A stretch of DNA of 64,000 bases from Crambe crambe (Eukaryota > Porifera > Demospongiae > Poecilosclerida > Crambeidae), in assembly GCA_963924555.1 (NCBI GenBank), contig OZ004582.1:3162001-3226000 (forward strand). The letters run 5' to 3'. Made by a program: the position numbers and the translations under genes. How positions within the stretch are numbered: position 1 is the stretch's first letter; the number at the start of each line of letters is the position of its first letter. The notes below the pieces were generated by a model that saw only the letters and a program-made list of their open reading frames with translations, had not been told where the DNA came from and searched no databases. Below, in pieces: positions 45,060 through 56,310 of the stretch.

Positions 45060-47090
45060 AGTAGATCCATTAATGCACTACAGGCCATTTGTTTCTGAAA
45101 GGAAGGATGAATGTATCAATGGAGCGATTCAAGTATCCACAAAGCAAGAAGATACATGCAAGAGTACTCTTCAGGTTTCACAAATACCTGTAGCCTCAAA
45201 TACAAAACAATCCAATGTACAAGTTAGAAACAAAGATACAAGTGACAAAAATAGTGATATCAGGCATACACTTCCAAAATCTGTATTGTGTCAGCTCCAA
45301 ACGATGAACCACTTGATGCAAGAAAACCCATGAAAAAGCCACTATGCAAAAAATCACCAACATTCCTTAATTCAGAAAAAGAAAGGTAAAATTGCTAATA
45401 ACAGTTGTCAAGAATGCGGCAAAGTCTATGCACACTATGCAAGCCTATACAAACACCAAAAAAAGGCTCATTATATTGTCTCTAAAGGCCACATCAAGTT
45501 TGTCATTATTTGAACCAATCAGTTCACAGAATAATGATGGAGAAGGAAGTTTTGACTTCAAAAAACGTACCAAGGTACTATAGCTACATTGAGTGATGCA
45601 TGTTCTTAATTGCAGAATTCCTACAGTGGAAAGGAATCCTTGAGAAATAAAGTTCATCCTGGTTTGTTAAATCTACTGGTGTGAAGGTAGTTCACAAAAT
45701 AAAGGTTACATATTTATATTGCAATAGAAGTGGCTATTTTTCATCACAAAGTAAGGACATCCGGAGCATAAAAAAACAAGGAAGCTCTAAAATCGACTCA
45801 TATTGTACTGCAGGCATGGAATGTGAACATCTAGAAAATGGAAAAATAAAGGTTACATTTAACAAGACCCACTATGGCCATGAATGTTCCTTGCAAATAC
45901 CTCAACAGGACAGGCTTGCTATTACTGGGTTAGTGTCAGTTTTGATAACAATTTGAACAAAATCAGGGAGTGTTGTCAGTGTAAAACTATGTGATGTCAA
46001 CCCAGTTCTGTTTTATAAGGAACAGGGCAAGTGAATTCTCCTCCATTTGCATCTACATCAAGAGTATATGCCACCATTATACCTAATCGATCTCCTGCAA
46101 ATATTTCATCTGATCTCTTTCAGGTCATGTTTCTAACACCATCTATTAAGGTATGTGGTGGGTGCAAGAAAGGATATAATCGAGCTGCTGATGGGAAGTC
46201 ATCTCTACCACCACCTCACGATTTATGTTTAGCGAGAAAAGAACAGCATTTTTACGAATAGTGAATGTCCAAGATTGCGCCAGCCTGATTTTGGCCCTTC
46301 TTCCATTCAAATACCTGATGAAATAAATTGAGTAGATTTTTTTCATACGAGGCTGCAGCACATTATAGATAGCCCAGCTAGATTTTAGGCTATCCCTACT
46401 TAACCTTTTTATTTGAAGAAATTTTTTACGCTCACTTGTTTCATGCAATAGAAGTGGCTATTTTTCATCACAAAGTAAGGACATCCGGAGCATAAAAAAA
46501 CAAGGAAGCTCTAAAATCGACTCATATTGTACTGCAGGCATGGAATGTGAACATCTAGAAAATGGAAAAATAAAGGTTACATTTAACAAGACCCACTATG
46601 GCCATGAATGTTCCTTGCAAATACCTCAACAGGACAGGCTTGCTATTACTGGGTTAGTGTCAGTTTTGATAACAATTTGAACAAAATCAGGGAGTGTTGT
46701 CAGTGTAAAACTATGTGATGTCAACCCAGTTCTGTTTTATAAGGAACAGGGCAAGTGAATTCTCCTCCATTTGCATCTACATCAAGAGTATATGCCACCA
46801 TTATACCTAATCGATCTCCTGCAAATATTTCATCTGATCTCTTTCAGGTCATGTTTCTAACACCATCTATTAAGGTATGTGGTGGGTGCAAGAAAGGATA
46901 TAATCGAGCTGCTGATGGGAAGTCATCTCTACCACCACCTCACGATTTATGTTTAGCGAGAAAAGAACAGCATTTTTACGAATAGTGAATGTCCAAGATT
47001 GCGCCAGCCTGATTTTGGCCCTTCTTCCATTCAAATACCTGATGAAATAAAAACCAAAGTTACTTCCTGAACATTGGCTATTCTTGATGC
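45060..47090 (+). pseudogene. MULE/SWIM-type transposon protein, N-terminal region, duplicated
   Basis: After a polar N-terminus (45073-45333) comes a C2H2 finger CQECGKVYAHYASLYKHQKK at about 45411-45470. A second zinc-associated block follows: YLYCNRSGYFSSQSKDIRSI, KKQGSSKIDSYCTAGMECEH and FNKTHYGHECSLQ at 45710-45900. This order of C2H2 finger then NRSG...GSSKI...C...HYGH matches SWIM/MULE-type transposase proteins of animals as I know them. A downstream piece reads VCGGCKKGYNRAADGKSSLP, then CPRLRQPDFGPSSIQIPDEI in another frame. The transposase core is missing. About 606 bp are repeated from 46445. Confidence 0.55.
45721..47048 (+). repeat. 606-bp direct duplication with MITE arm at the junction
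   Basis: 45721-46326 and 46445-47050 are nearly or fully identical: both carry the same 76-residue frame, and the period is 724 bp. Between them, 46334-46440 is a single arm of the palindromic MITE known from 2.7, 37.6 and 39.1 kb. Confidence 0.9.
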
Positions 47091-47189
47091 TTAATTGAAT
47101 TGAAATAGTTATTATAGCTATGCAATATTAATTTGGGTTTAACGTTTGTGTGTGTGATTATGCAACTGGCAATCCTTTCCATTTTGTTC

Positions 47190-47540
47190 CGTTTCGTTCC
47201 GTTCCTATTCTACGTTCCTGAGGTACTACCATTGACAAGCTGGTCTCAAAGGAACCATTTTTCGTTAATAGAAAATCCCTTACAGCCAGATTAATTTTTG
47301 TTAACCTCCTGTTGAATTAGATTCTGTATTGAGGTACCATTTGACAAGCTGGTCTCCAAGGAACCATTTTGATTCTTTAGAAAATTACTCAAAGCTAAGT
47401 TAACCTCCTGTTGAATTAGATACTACATACAGTTTGACAAGCTTGTCTCTAAGGAACCATTTTGGTTCTTTCAGAAATTCCTCACAGCCAAATCAATGAT
47501 AGTCAATATTATGCAGAATGCAGTCTCCAAAGGGACCATA
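47190..47540 (+). repeat. satellite units (forward orientation), about 3
   Basis: Units of about 90-110 bp contain GACAAGCTGGTCTCCAAGGA, CCTCACAGCCA and TTAACCTCCTGTTGAATTAG. The same satellite forms larger arrays at 51.5-53.2 and 63.36-64.0 kb. Confidence 0.85.
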
Positions 47541-47563
47541 AAATAAATTGATGTTTTATTGCT

Positions 47564-48830
47564 ATGTTATACTTTCATAGGCGTCAAAAGCAATTAATCG
47601 GAAAGATACCACATGGTTTTCTAATTGGAAAATCTCTAGGTGATGGTAATTGCCTCTATAACTCTGTTAGTATCTGTTTATTTGGAGATGAAACCAAAGC
47701 TCATGCCTTACGCTTGCAAAGTGTACTCAGTGCAGTTAGCTACATCATGATCATTCATTTATTTGTTGTAAGTATTCTATATACCTCCAAGGACTCTACA
47801 ATGCTATAGTCCCAATCTATACCTGTTCAATTTTGTAAAAAAATTAATGGTGCACATGGTTGTGGGGCATATCCCTGCACTGCAGTAATAGATAGCTGGA
47901 TTTTTTAATAGGTACGTCATCAAACTGATTCCTATAATTATGGAATTCATGTTCTTGAAAATGCTAACATACTTTCAGAGGTAATTAGACATTGTGACGA
48001 TAGCTATATATTGTACCACACACTAACCAATGCTATTTTACAGTGTACAAGTTTAAACTTATCCAAGGTTGTAAAGAGAGCAGTGCATAGTGATACTCTC
48101 CCTCCTAGTCAAATCAGAGGCAAGATCTTGTTGAAGCTTCATTATTATGCAAAGTTATAGCTATTATTTATATTAAATACAGGAATCAAGCCAGTAACGA
48201 GGTGACTTCAAAAAAGGTTAGCAAGGTATAGATTATGAAACCTGTCGTATAGCTACAGTTGGACATAAATTCCTGCTCTGCATTAAGTAGCTACACTAAA
48301 ATTATGCATAATTATGAGATCATTAAGGCTTCACTGTCATGAATAAACCTTTTTTTTTTCTAGGTTACAAGTGTCCAAGAAAGAATAACCCCTGAAAATG
48401 AAAGGGAAGGCTTAAAAATAGTTAAAATAAAAGGAAAAGGGCGAGGCATTATTACCACAAGGCCCTTCACAAGAGGAGAGCCAATATGCCAGTATTCAGG
48501 AGATCTCCTCACTGAGGAAGAGGGAATCCTCCATGAAAAAGAATATGACACTCTTAATATGGGATCATACATATATTTTTTTAAATATAAAAGAAAAATA
48601 CATTGGTAGGTACAACATTTACTGTATTATCTTTAGCTATTTACTCTTATGCTACCAAAGAGGATGGTAGGCTGGGACGTCTTATAAACCATTGTCGGGC
48701 TGCACCTAATCCTCATACTAAAGTCTATGATTTCAAGGGCCTACCCCATTTAGCTAGTACTTCGTGCAAGTAGAAGGATTATGGTGAACGATCGAGTACA
48801 GCCTTATCAACCAATCTTTTCTCTCCTCAA
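47564..48830 (+). CDS. multi-exon OTU-SET domain gene (possibly degrading)
   Basis: Exon 1 (to 47767) encodes GKSLGDGNCLYNSVSICLFG, with the OTU nucleophile motif D-G-N-C, then a GTAAGT donor. Exons at 47912-47980 (SYNYGIHVLENANILSE), from 48044 (LNLSKVVKRAVHSDTLPPSQ) and 48183-48216 bridge to 48364-48605. That last exon encodes a SET domain start: GLKIVKIKGKGRGIITTRPF, then GEPICQYSGDLL. The rest from 48650 reads RLGRLINHCRAAPNPHTKVY, the cofactor/pseudoknot NH motif as in KMT5A-type enzymes. An OTU plus SET combination would link deubiquitination with lysine methylation. The frame from 48605 to 48637 does not close, and the post-SET part is garbled, so the gene may be broken. The true start may lie upstream. 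Confidence 0.55.
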
Positions 48831-49850
48831 ACAAGATCTTTATTGTTTATTATGGTAGTGAAGAAAAACGTTTTACAGAGATTTTCGGGTAGGTTGATTG
48901 TACAACTTTGATGATAAACCAGACATGCATGTTTATAAGCTAATAAGATAACAGGACCTGAGGCTGCTCTGTCACAGAAACCGAGTAGACAATTTATCTC
49001 AGTCTCATTGTTAACATGTTCACAACTAATAACATATTCCATTATAGGTATGTCTTTAATCTTTTAGCATGGCTGTCTAATTAGAAGGACAGAGTCTGCT
49101 GTGTCACTCACATAACATATTCACAGTATAACTTTGATGTGTCTGTAATCTTTTAACAGAGCTAGAGAATAGTTTGGAAGATAGCTACTGTATTGCACAG
49201 GAAGCAGGTACACTCTTTCTCTTGACATGTTCACATCTTTTAGCAGGGCTAGAAGATAGTTAAGAACCCAAGGCTGCTCTGACGCACAGATAGCAGGTAC
49301 ACTCTTTATCTTTCATTGTTAACATGATGACTTTTAGTAGGGTTGAAGAAAGTCAAGGACCCAAAAGCAGGTACACTTGTTATCTCTTATTTTCTGTGAT
49401 AACAATGATACATACATCTCTAATCTTTTAGCAGAGATATTGCTAACTGGGACTCAATATTTCCTGTTACATTTCAATCATTCCTACACAGCAGGACATT
49501 ATTTTCTTGGGATGGATCTGCGACCCATGCCAACTGAATGAGGTACGCTCTTTCTGTCATTATTTCCCTTACATTCAATCCAGTAGGTTTCATTCCTATC
49601 TGCAGGACTAAATATCTTGTGTGCCTCAAAGCTCGAGAATGAATCGTGTTATATACAATGTTGGACAGGATTGTTAGCTATGTAATATTGGATGTCCAAT
49701 GTTGTATTTGCACATCACTAACCATACACATTTCCACCTTCTTTCATGCTTAAAACAATACAATAATGATGGATTATGTTGCTTGATGTTAGATTTATAA
49801 TTCTGGGCATAATTATAACTACTATAACACCTTTCATGCTTGAAGTCAAT
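48831..49850. other. imperfect tandem repeats, no gene
   Basis: Between about 48950 and 49450, blocks of the form TCTTTTAGCAG, then a GGCTAGAAGATAG-like body with CCAAGGCTGCTCTG, then AGCAGGTACACTC recur about every 100-140 bp. Each body is flanked by AG upstream and GT downstream, so the units look like repeated mini-exons, but their sequences are too short and diverged to translate reliably. Confidence 0.4.
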
Positions 49851-49851
49851 T

Positions 49852-50997
49852 TTATGCTTGGAATTCTAATTGTAACTCGTGCTGAATGTTGGATTCTGTA
49901 CTAAATGTTGGAACTCTGATTCGGGGCACATAACTACCGTGCTTAATGTTGGATTTTGTGCTTGATGTTGGGACTTGGGGCATGCTTGAATTGGCCTGCT
50001 CATTCACTTCTGAATTGAGGTACTTCAATGATGGGTATTTGTCGATATTTAACCTGAACCAATGACAAAGCATCACTGATGCACAATACATACGTATATA
50101 ATTAAAACAGTTTTACCTGTGTGATTACTATATGAAACCTATCCACTAAAAACCTAGTGTTTTTAAAGAAGTTAGGGTCTTTGTTGAGACAGTAAGCACA
50201 TTCAGGTGCTGTAAGAATTGAATGGCCATGACTTGAATATATACGTCATCGACAATTAATTTTATATAGCTAACCTTCTGTGAATCGAGTCCTGAAAATA
50301 GCGGTGATTCACATGAGAGCATTAACTCAAACCCATAGCACACACCTAGTATATAATATGTAAATTTGATTATCAGTATAATTATTGGTCACACACCATA
50401 GGAACAGAAAATGGTAAATATTCCTGGAAGAAGGGAAGGGTGGCCACAATAAACTTTTGTGCACACTTTAACTTCTGGAAGGGGTATCAAAAGGGCGCAC
50501 ACAGGGGTAGAAGCTGATAGATCTTTAAGCAATGCAGCATAATAAAGATATCTAGCAAGTTCATTTCTGTCAGTATCATTAATAAATACTCGATCCTGCA
50601 TAGAACTATAATAAACAACAGTGGTCAAAATGGTCTAGCAAACTTTCTACATGCATCTACGGCCTCAAGATCCTGCTATGCTGCAATCTCTTACAGTTTC
50701 TAGATGATCAATGGTGACATGTACTTATATATCATCTGCCCAAAGTGTGGCAAAGAGCCTAGAATAATTGTGTGTGATGCTACATCTTTAGCATCCGACC
50801 AAGAATACACTCCTGCTAGTGCTGAGCATTCCGGTTTTGAATGGATGGTATGGGAAACCAGTAGAATGATCAATATCCAATAAATTTAGGTAGTGGTACC
50901 ATGAAGAGCGTAACCAGTGATAAGGAAATCTCTTCTTGAAGTTATCTACACCATAGTCCAAGTGCATAGCTGCCAGCAAATTATGGAAGGTATACAT
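49852..50997 (-). pseudogene. KDZ-like transposase pseudogene
   Basis: Minus-strand pieces occur in order. First is WLRSSWYHYLNLLDIDHSTG (50997-50788). Then comes RNELARYLYYAALLKDL and CGHPSLLPGIFTIFCSYGV (50628-50389). CYGFELMLSCESPLFSGLDS follows (50340-50280), and finally DKYPSLKYLNSEVNEQANSS (about 50040-49980). PGIFTIFC-x-GVCYGFE and LNSEVNEQAN match blocks I associate with Kyakuja-Dileera-Zisupton (KDZ) transposases. Introns of about 45-60 bp may separate the first pieces. The part with the R-x-H-W-x-GH motif between the last two pieces is missing, and a stop-rich tail with VPTSSTKSNIKH repeats follows. Confidence 0.5.
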
Positions 50998-51540
50998 AGG
51001 GCACCTAAAGAATCAGAATCACTTATAGCGGTAGCTATTGTCTATTTCAACATACCCGGCTTGTAGAAATATAAACTCTCTTATAGTATATTTGTCACTT
51101 CGTGGAGAAGCGGACCTGATACAGTCCAAAATTCTGAGTTTTGTCAGGTCCGTAGAAATTTACTTGTCAGTCTGTGTATAGACCAATGTAGTCTTATCAA
51201 CACACACAGGTCTCTATGTACATATGTGACAAGCTGACAAGGTATATGTAGAGACCTGCATGGCTACTTAGAGACTGCTTGGTTTCTAGCTACAGGATAA
51301 CAGTTAGATGTATGTAATTCATCTATCATCAACATAATACATTATGTATGTTTGAACTAACACTAGGTATCTTCCTTGAAGGAGACTCATGATGTAGAGC
51401 TTTTCTTTTTCGTACCGTTTTGAGCCCAGATTTGAAATCATACACGAAAGAATTTTCTATAAGGAAGTAGTTCCTCAGATATTTCACACTTTTCACGATT
51501 CATGACACTAAAAATTGATACAAACAAAAATTGATACAAA
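50998..51540. other. no gene seen
   Basis: Non-coding sequence. A short inverted pair GGACCTGATACAGTCC...GTCAGGTCCGTAG lies near 51110-51160, and GTCTCTATGTACATATGTGACAAG...GTAGAGACC near 51210-51260. Confidence 0.45.
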
Positions 51541-53225
51541 CTCCAATTAACAGGGATGTCTCCAAGGCACCGGCCATTTTTGGTCCTATTAAAAAATTCC
51601 TCACAGTCACTTATTAACATCCTGTTGAATCTCAGTCCAACAGCTGCTACTACTTGCAGAAGTTTCCCATATTCACCGACCACTCAATTAAAACTGACTG
51701 TATCATATCACCATTCAACACAGTCAAAATTAATGCCTGGTTAATAGAGTCAGCCATGAAGATTTTTTTTTAAAGGGACCAAAAAAATGTTTACTTGGAG
51801 ACCAGCTTATCAAATGGAACCTCAGGGACATAGAATCTATATAATTAAATACGAGGTCAACAAATCAATGGCTGTTCTAAAGGAACCCAAATGTTCCTTG
51901 GAGATTAGCTAGTCAAACAATACCTCAGGGACGTAGATTCAACAGGAGGTTAACAAATCAATCTGGCTGAGGAATTTTTTAAGGAACCAAGATGGTTCCT
52001 TGGAGACCAGCTTGTCAATGGTACCTCAGGAACCTAGAATCTAATCCAATGGGAGGTTAACAAAAAAAATGTGAGGGATTTTTTAAGGAACCAAAATGGT
52101 TCCTTAAAGACGTTCCTCGGAGACCAGCTTGTCAAACAGTACCTCAGGGACTAGGATCTAATTCAACAGGAACCAAAATGGTTCCTTGGTACTTCAGGAA
52201 CATAGAATCTAATCCAACAGGAGGTTAACAAAATGGCTGTGAGGAATTTTTTAAGGAACTATTTTAGACCAGCTTGTCAAATAATAGAATCTAAGGTTTA
52301 AAGAAATGGCTGTGAGGAATCAAAATGGTTCCTTGGAGACCAGCTTGTCAAACATACCTCAGTTTAAAGGAACGAGACCAGCTTGTCAAACGGTACCTCA
52401 GTGACGTAGAATCTAATTCGACAGGAGGGTAACAAAATGGCTGCGAGGAATTTTCTAAAAGGAGACCAGCTTGTCAAACAATACCTCAAGGATAATTCAA
52501 CTGGAGGTTAAAATAATTTGGCTGTGATGAATTTTCCAAAGGGTTCGTTCCTTGGAGACCAGCTTATCAAACAGCATAGAATCTACTACAACAGGAGGTT
52601 AACAAATTTGGCTGTGAGGAATTTTCTGAAGGAACCAAAATGGTTCCTTGGAGACCGGAACATAGAATCTAATCCAACAGGAGGTTAACAAAAATGGCTG
52701 TGAGGAATTTTTAAAGGAACCAAAATGGTTAACCAAAATGGCTGTGAGGAATTTTTTAAAGGAACCAAAATCGTTCCTTGGGGACCAGCTTGTCAAACAG
52801 TGACGTAGAATCTAATTCGACAGGAGGGTAACAAAATGCCTGCAAGGAATTTTCTAAAAGGAGACCAGCTTAATTGTCAAACAATACCTCAAGGATAATT
52901 CAACCGGAGGTTAATAATTTGGCTGTGAGGAATTTTCCAAAGGTTTCCTTGGAGACCAGCTTGTCAAACAGGAGCATAGAATCCATTACAACAGGAGGCT
53001 AACTGTGAGGGATTTTCTGAAGGAACCAAAATGGTTCCTTGGAGACCGGAACATAGAATCTAATCCAACAGGAGGTTAACAAAAATGGCTGTGAGGAATT
53101 TTTAAAGGAACTAAAATAGTTCCTTGTCAAATGATTCCTCAGGGACGTAGAATCAAATTCAACAGGTTACTAAATTAATTTGGCTGTGAGGAATTATCAA
53201 ACAGTACCTCAAGGACAGCAGAAAG
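51541..53225. repeat. satellite array, mostly reverse, with an orientation switch
   Basis: About 15 diverged units are built from GGTTCCTTGGAGACCAGCTT, GTCAAACAGTACCTCAGGGA, AACAGGAGGTTAACAAA and TGGCTGTGAGGAATTTT. Units from about 51760 to 53225 are in the complement of the 47.2-kb orientation, while 51541-51650 is in the forward orientation, so the array turns at about 51650-51760. Many units are truncated. Confidence 0.9.
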
Positions 53226-53379
53226 TTGTGCATGCACAGCAAAATAATATTGTCAACCAACTATCATTATGGGTAATGAAGCCTACTGTGATATTGAAGT
53301 GCATAGCTAAGATTTTATCATAGGGGGTGCTTTAATAAGTCAAAAAATATCTGCGCTATGCGTGGAAAATTTAGCCTAT

Positions 53380-54050
53380 ATTCAAGTTTCCTGGATGACA
53401 GTTGCTGGATGGACAGCTGTGTGCGTGCTGCTGGTGGGCCGTGCAATTTCATTCTAATTGATTTTGGCGCTATATTCGAATAAAAAAAAATAAAATTAAA
53501 GTGCGGTTTTGGCGCTTATTTAAGAATGACATGCTAATTAGAAAATCTACGGTACCAGCAGGGAGGGGCTCAGGGGGCTTGAGCACCCCCTCTATCACCG
53601 GAGCTAGCTAATTAACAGACCAAGATCTACTGATCTACTTACTAACAATTTTCTCTCAGATCCACCAAGCTCAAATAGAGCTAAACTGTAAAAACTACGC
53701 TTGTTTACATTTTTTGCTGCACCAAGTGGGCACGGTTTATCCCAAAGGGTACCGGGTGTAAGTAGGCACGGCTGTTGAAGTCCTTGAAGTATTATTTCGC
53801 TAAGGCATTGGGTGAGGATCTACAGTGTCCTAATTCTGTAATCAGTATGGAAACATCCAGTTGTTGGTCAACCGCAGCTGCATCTATCAACAAGGCGCCA
53901 CTCTAATAATGGCGCCAAAATACCATTGAGATTAATTTCACACTCCAATAGCGCACCAATTGAATATTTTTTCCTGGCGTGTTAATTAGAAATGCAGTCT
54001 GCAGTCACCAGAGTGATCTCCATATAATTATATACACTGCAATCGGGTAA
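53380..54050 (+). repeat. long inverted repeat, left arm
   Basis: This runs from TTCAAGTTTCCTGGATGACA to ACACTGCAATCGGGTAAA. It is complementary, with small indels, to 62136-62666. Shared landmarks include TTTTTGCTGCACCAAGTGGG, TTATTTCGCTAAGGCATTGG and TAATGGCGCCAAAATACCAT. It is non-coding and lies beside the satellite array. Confidence 0.9.
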
Positions 54051-54370
54051 AAACTACCTTTCCCTACCTGTTACAGGCTTCTAAGAGTAGCAGGTTCATC
54101 TCAGCACGTAGTAAAAGATACTGGGAATGTAATAAGTGAGCGTCTCGACGGTCAAGACGGCAGTAAGCACACCCGGGTAAGTTGAAGCCATCGCTAACTA
54201 TTCTCAAAATCAAAACGATGGCTTCCGGATGTTTAGAAGCGTATCTAGCCTCCAGGCTTCGGTACTCACATTGTTCAGTAGCCTAAAGCTTCTTCTACCT
54301 TCGAATAATTGAAAGCTTGAGGCGATCTCGCTTCGATCTCTTTCAGCTCACTGTTTTTTTCCCACTACTA

Positions 54371-55192
54371 CTTAGTCTCGCGTAGCCAGTTGGCGCGAGG
54401 CGGGAAAGGGTCTGGCCCACTAAGCGTTTCGTTCTGAGATGCAGGGTGCACGATATTGCTTGGTGGTCGATGAATCTCATTAAATGCACGTGATGCGATT
54501 GCGCGCGAAAAAATAACAAGGCTGGCGCATAGATAGAATGGATAAAGTTTCTGCAGTCAGAGATGTATTTGTAGCTCTTTGCACCTTAACTCCTGGAGAC
54601 TCTTCCCCATCATTGTCACACAGAAATCTGATGCATGCCTTTTTCTGCTGCTTGTTGTAGCTTTGCTTGTACTAGCAGCACTTCCACAAGTGTCAGCAAT
54701 ATCACAACCTGCAGTATTGCTGCCAGTATCAGCAGATAAAACACGCAGGGATTGAAGCTTGCTCATAATGGAGGAGAATCAATTCTCCTTGTAATCTAGA
54801 AAGATAGGATTTATCATCAGATGTCTCTGCAATCATATCTAATCTAAGCTCAAGCTTCTCCAGACAAAATGCTTCCAATATTTCTCTAGCTTTCTGTGCA
54901 CTATCTCCATGCAATTTCTTCCTTTTCTTCATATATGTAGACAGTAAATCTCTTTTCCATAAGCAACATTTCTCCATCTTCTTTCACTTCCAGCTGGTAA
55001 AACTCGCGCGCACACAAAAAATGTGCTGACTAATAGACACATGGGTTTTTTAATGAGATTCATCGATCACCACCGCCCCCACCCTACATCCCGCCAGAAC
55101 GAAACGCTTAACGTCAGTGGGCCAGACCCTTTCCCGCCTCGCGCCAAAAACCGGGAAAGGGTCTGGCTACGCGAGACTACCACTACTAGGGG
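54371..55192 (-). mobile_element. TIR element (TCTCGCGTAGCCAG ends) with gene N-terminus
   Basis: Terminal inverted repeats of about 130 bp (54374-54500 and 55040-55188, unequal through small indels) start TAGTCTCGCGTAGCCAG and contain GGGAAAGGGTCTGGCCCACT and GATGAATCTCATTAA. The interior carries only the N-terminal part of a minus-strand gene, so it is an internally deleted derivative. A relative lies at 60.49-61.31 kb. Confidence 0.8.
54557..54977 (-). pseudogene. N-terminal fragment of a PHD-transposon-type protein
   Basis: The start at 54977 gives MEKCCLWKRDLLSTYMKKRK, then KLHGDSAQKAREILEAFCLE and LDMIAETSDDKSYLSRL. A frame change leads to KLQSLRVLSADTGSNTAGCD and ATTSSRKRHASDFCVT. From memory, related proteins start with a Cys pair C-C-L-C, here partly lost (CCLWK), and end with a PHD finger, seen separately at 61.35 kb. 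The fragment is enclosed by the TIRs. The function of the family is unknown to me. Confidence 0.5.
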
Positions 55193-55329
55193 CTTACCGG
55201 GTGGTTTTGATAAAAAGAAATGTTCCGGGGGTGGGGAATTTGACTTCCTGCAAGTGCCGCACGCGCGTGGAATTAAATTTGCCACGTGCCTAACGCCTGT
55301 TTATTAAGTGGAGGCAGTTTGCTACACCC

Positions 55330-55620
55330 TTAGGAAGCCGTAATAGGCCAGTATCTTTTAGCGGAGGAAAAGATGAACTCATATCTGCGATAAAGCGCAA
55401 GTTTGCTGATTTACTCTCTGAAGAAGTTTATCTTCAAATTCTTGACAAGAGTTGGGGTGAAGGAGTTTTTATCGACCTCATAGATCAAGAGATACCCTCC
55501 AGATCTATCATCAAAGCTGTGGAGATAACAATGGCCATTGAAATAATGGGTAAGGTGTGGCACGAATTATGCGCATGGTCGAAAACTCTCCCGAAGTCCA
55601 TGAAGGCCAAGGTATAAGCG
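55330..55620 (+). pseudogene. possible ubiquitin-fold N-domain fragment
   Basis: The plus-strand frame without an early Met reads RPVSFSGGKDELISAIKRKF, then ADLLSEEVYLQILDKSWGEG, VFIDLIDQEIPSRSIIKAVE and a stop. Alternating strands and helix with an acidic middle suggest a PB1/CIDE-N-like fold, as in other mobile-element proteins here (12.1 and 26 kb). It is weakly supported. Confidence 0.3.
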
Positions 55621-56031
55621 GAGAAGCTAAGTAACAATACACAAGCACTTTGCTGTACAGCCACTTTATAATGAGTTCCACTGGTTTCAGTAGTGAAGAG
55701 GTATGTTTTAAATTCATTATATCAAGCAAGCTAGTAACCAGCTTTAAAACCTCTAGTACTTTGTGAGCTTATGCCTAATATCTTCACTGGCTCTAGTATT
55801 TATTTGAATCTAGATCATTTTCCCACTATAGTGATAATGTTCTAGTTATTGCCCACCAACCCTTATTAATATGAATGACCTGCCTATAAAGCATCATGGG
55901 TGTGTGTTCAAGGCCCTATAGTACCCTTCATCAATGATGCTGAGTAAGCTTGTGGCAGTCTTTGTGGTGAACCACATGATCATGTGTTCTCATGAGTTTT
56001 GTAATCACTGATTGTACTTTTTGTCAGGGTT

Positions 56032-56259
56032 ATGCGGCAGAAAAAGTTCACTGTGTTTACTTATGGGGAGATGAAAATTTTATTCAAATCCAAACGATTT
56101 GAAGGACCAGAGCAATTGGGATCGGCTCCTTTTGACTTGGTACTGAATGAGGATTTAATACGGGAGTATCTACATTCAATGGAACACATTCCTCACATTA
56201 AAAGAACTATTATAATGGAGCCAACCAAGGGACTTTATGATCAACTAATAAATAAATAG
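56032..56259 (+). CDS. hypothetical 75-residue ORF
   Basis: The frame MRQKKFTVFTYGEMKILFKS continues to PTKGLYDQLINK and a stop. A pyrimidine-rich AG (TTTTTGTCAG) precedes it at about 56017-56026, so it may be a 3' exon of the 55.3-kb fragment. I do not recognise the family. Confidence 0.3.
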   Translation: MRQKKFTVFTYGEMKILFKSKRFEGPEQLGSAPFDLVLNEDLIREYLHSMEHIPHIKRTIIMEPTKGLYDQLINK

Positions 56260-56310
56260 ATAAGTTTGCTCATCACTTGTAATTTGAAAACATAATTATT
56301 GCATTGAAGT

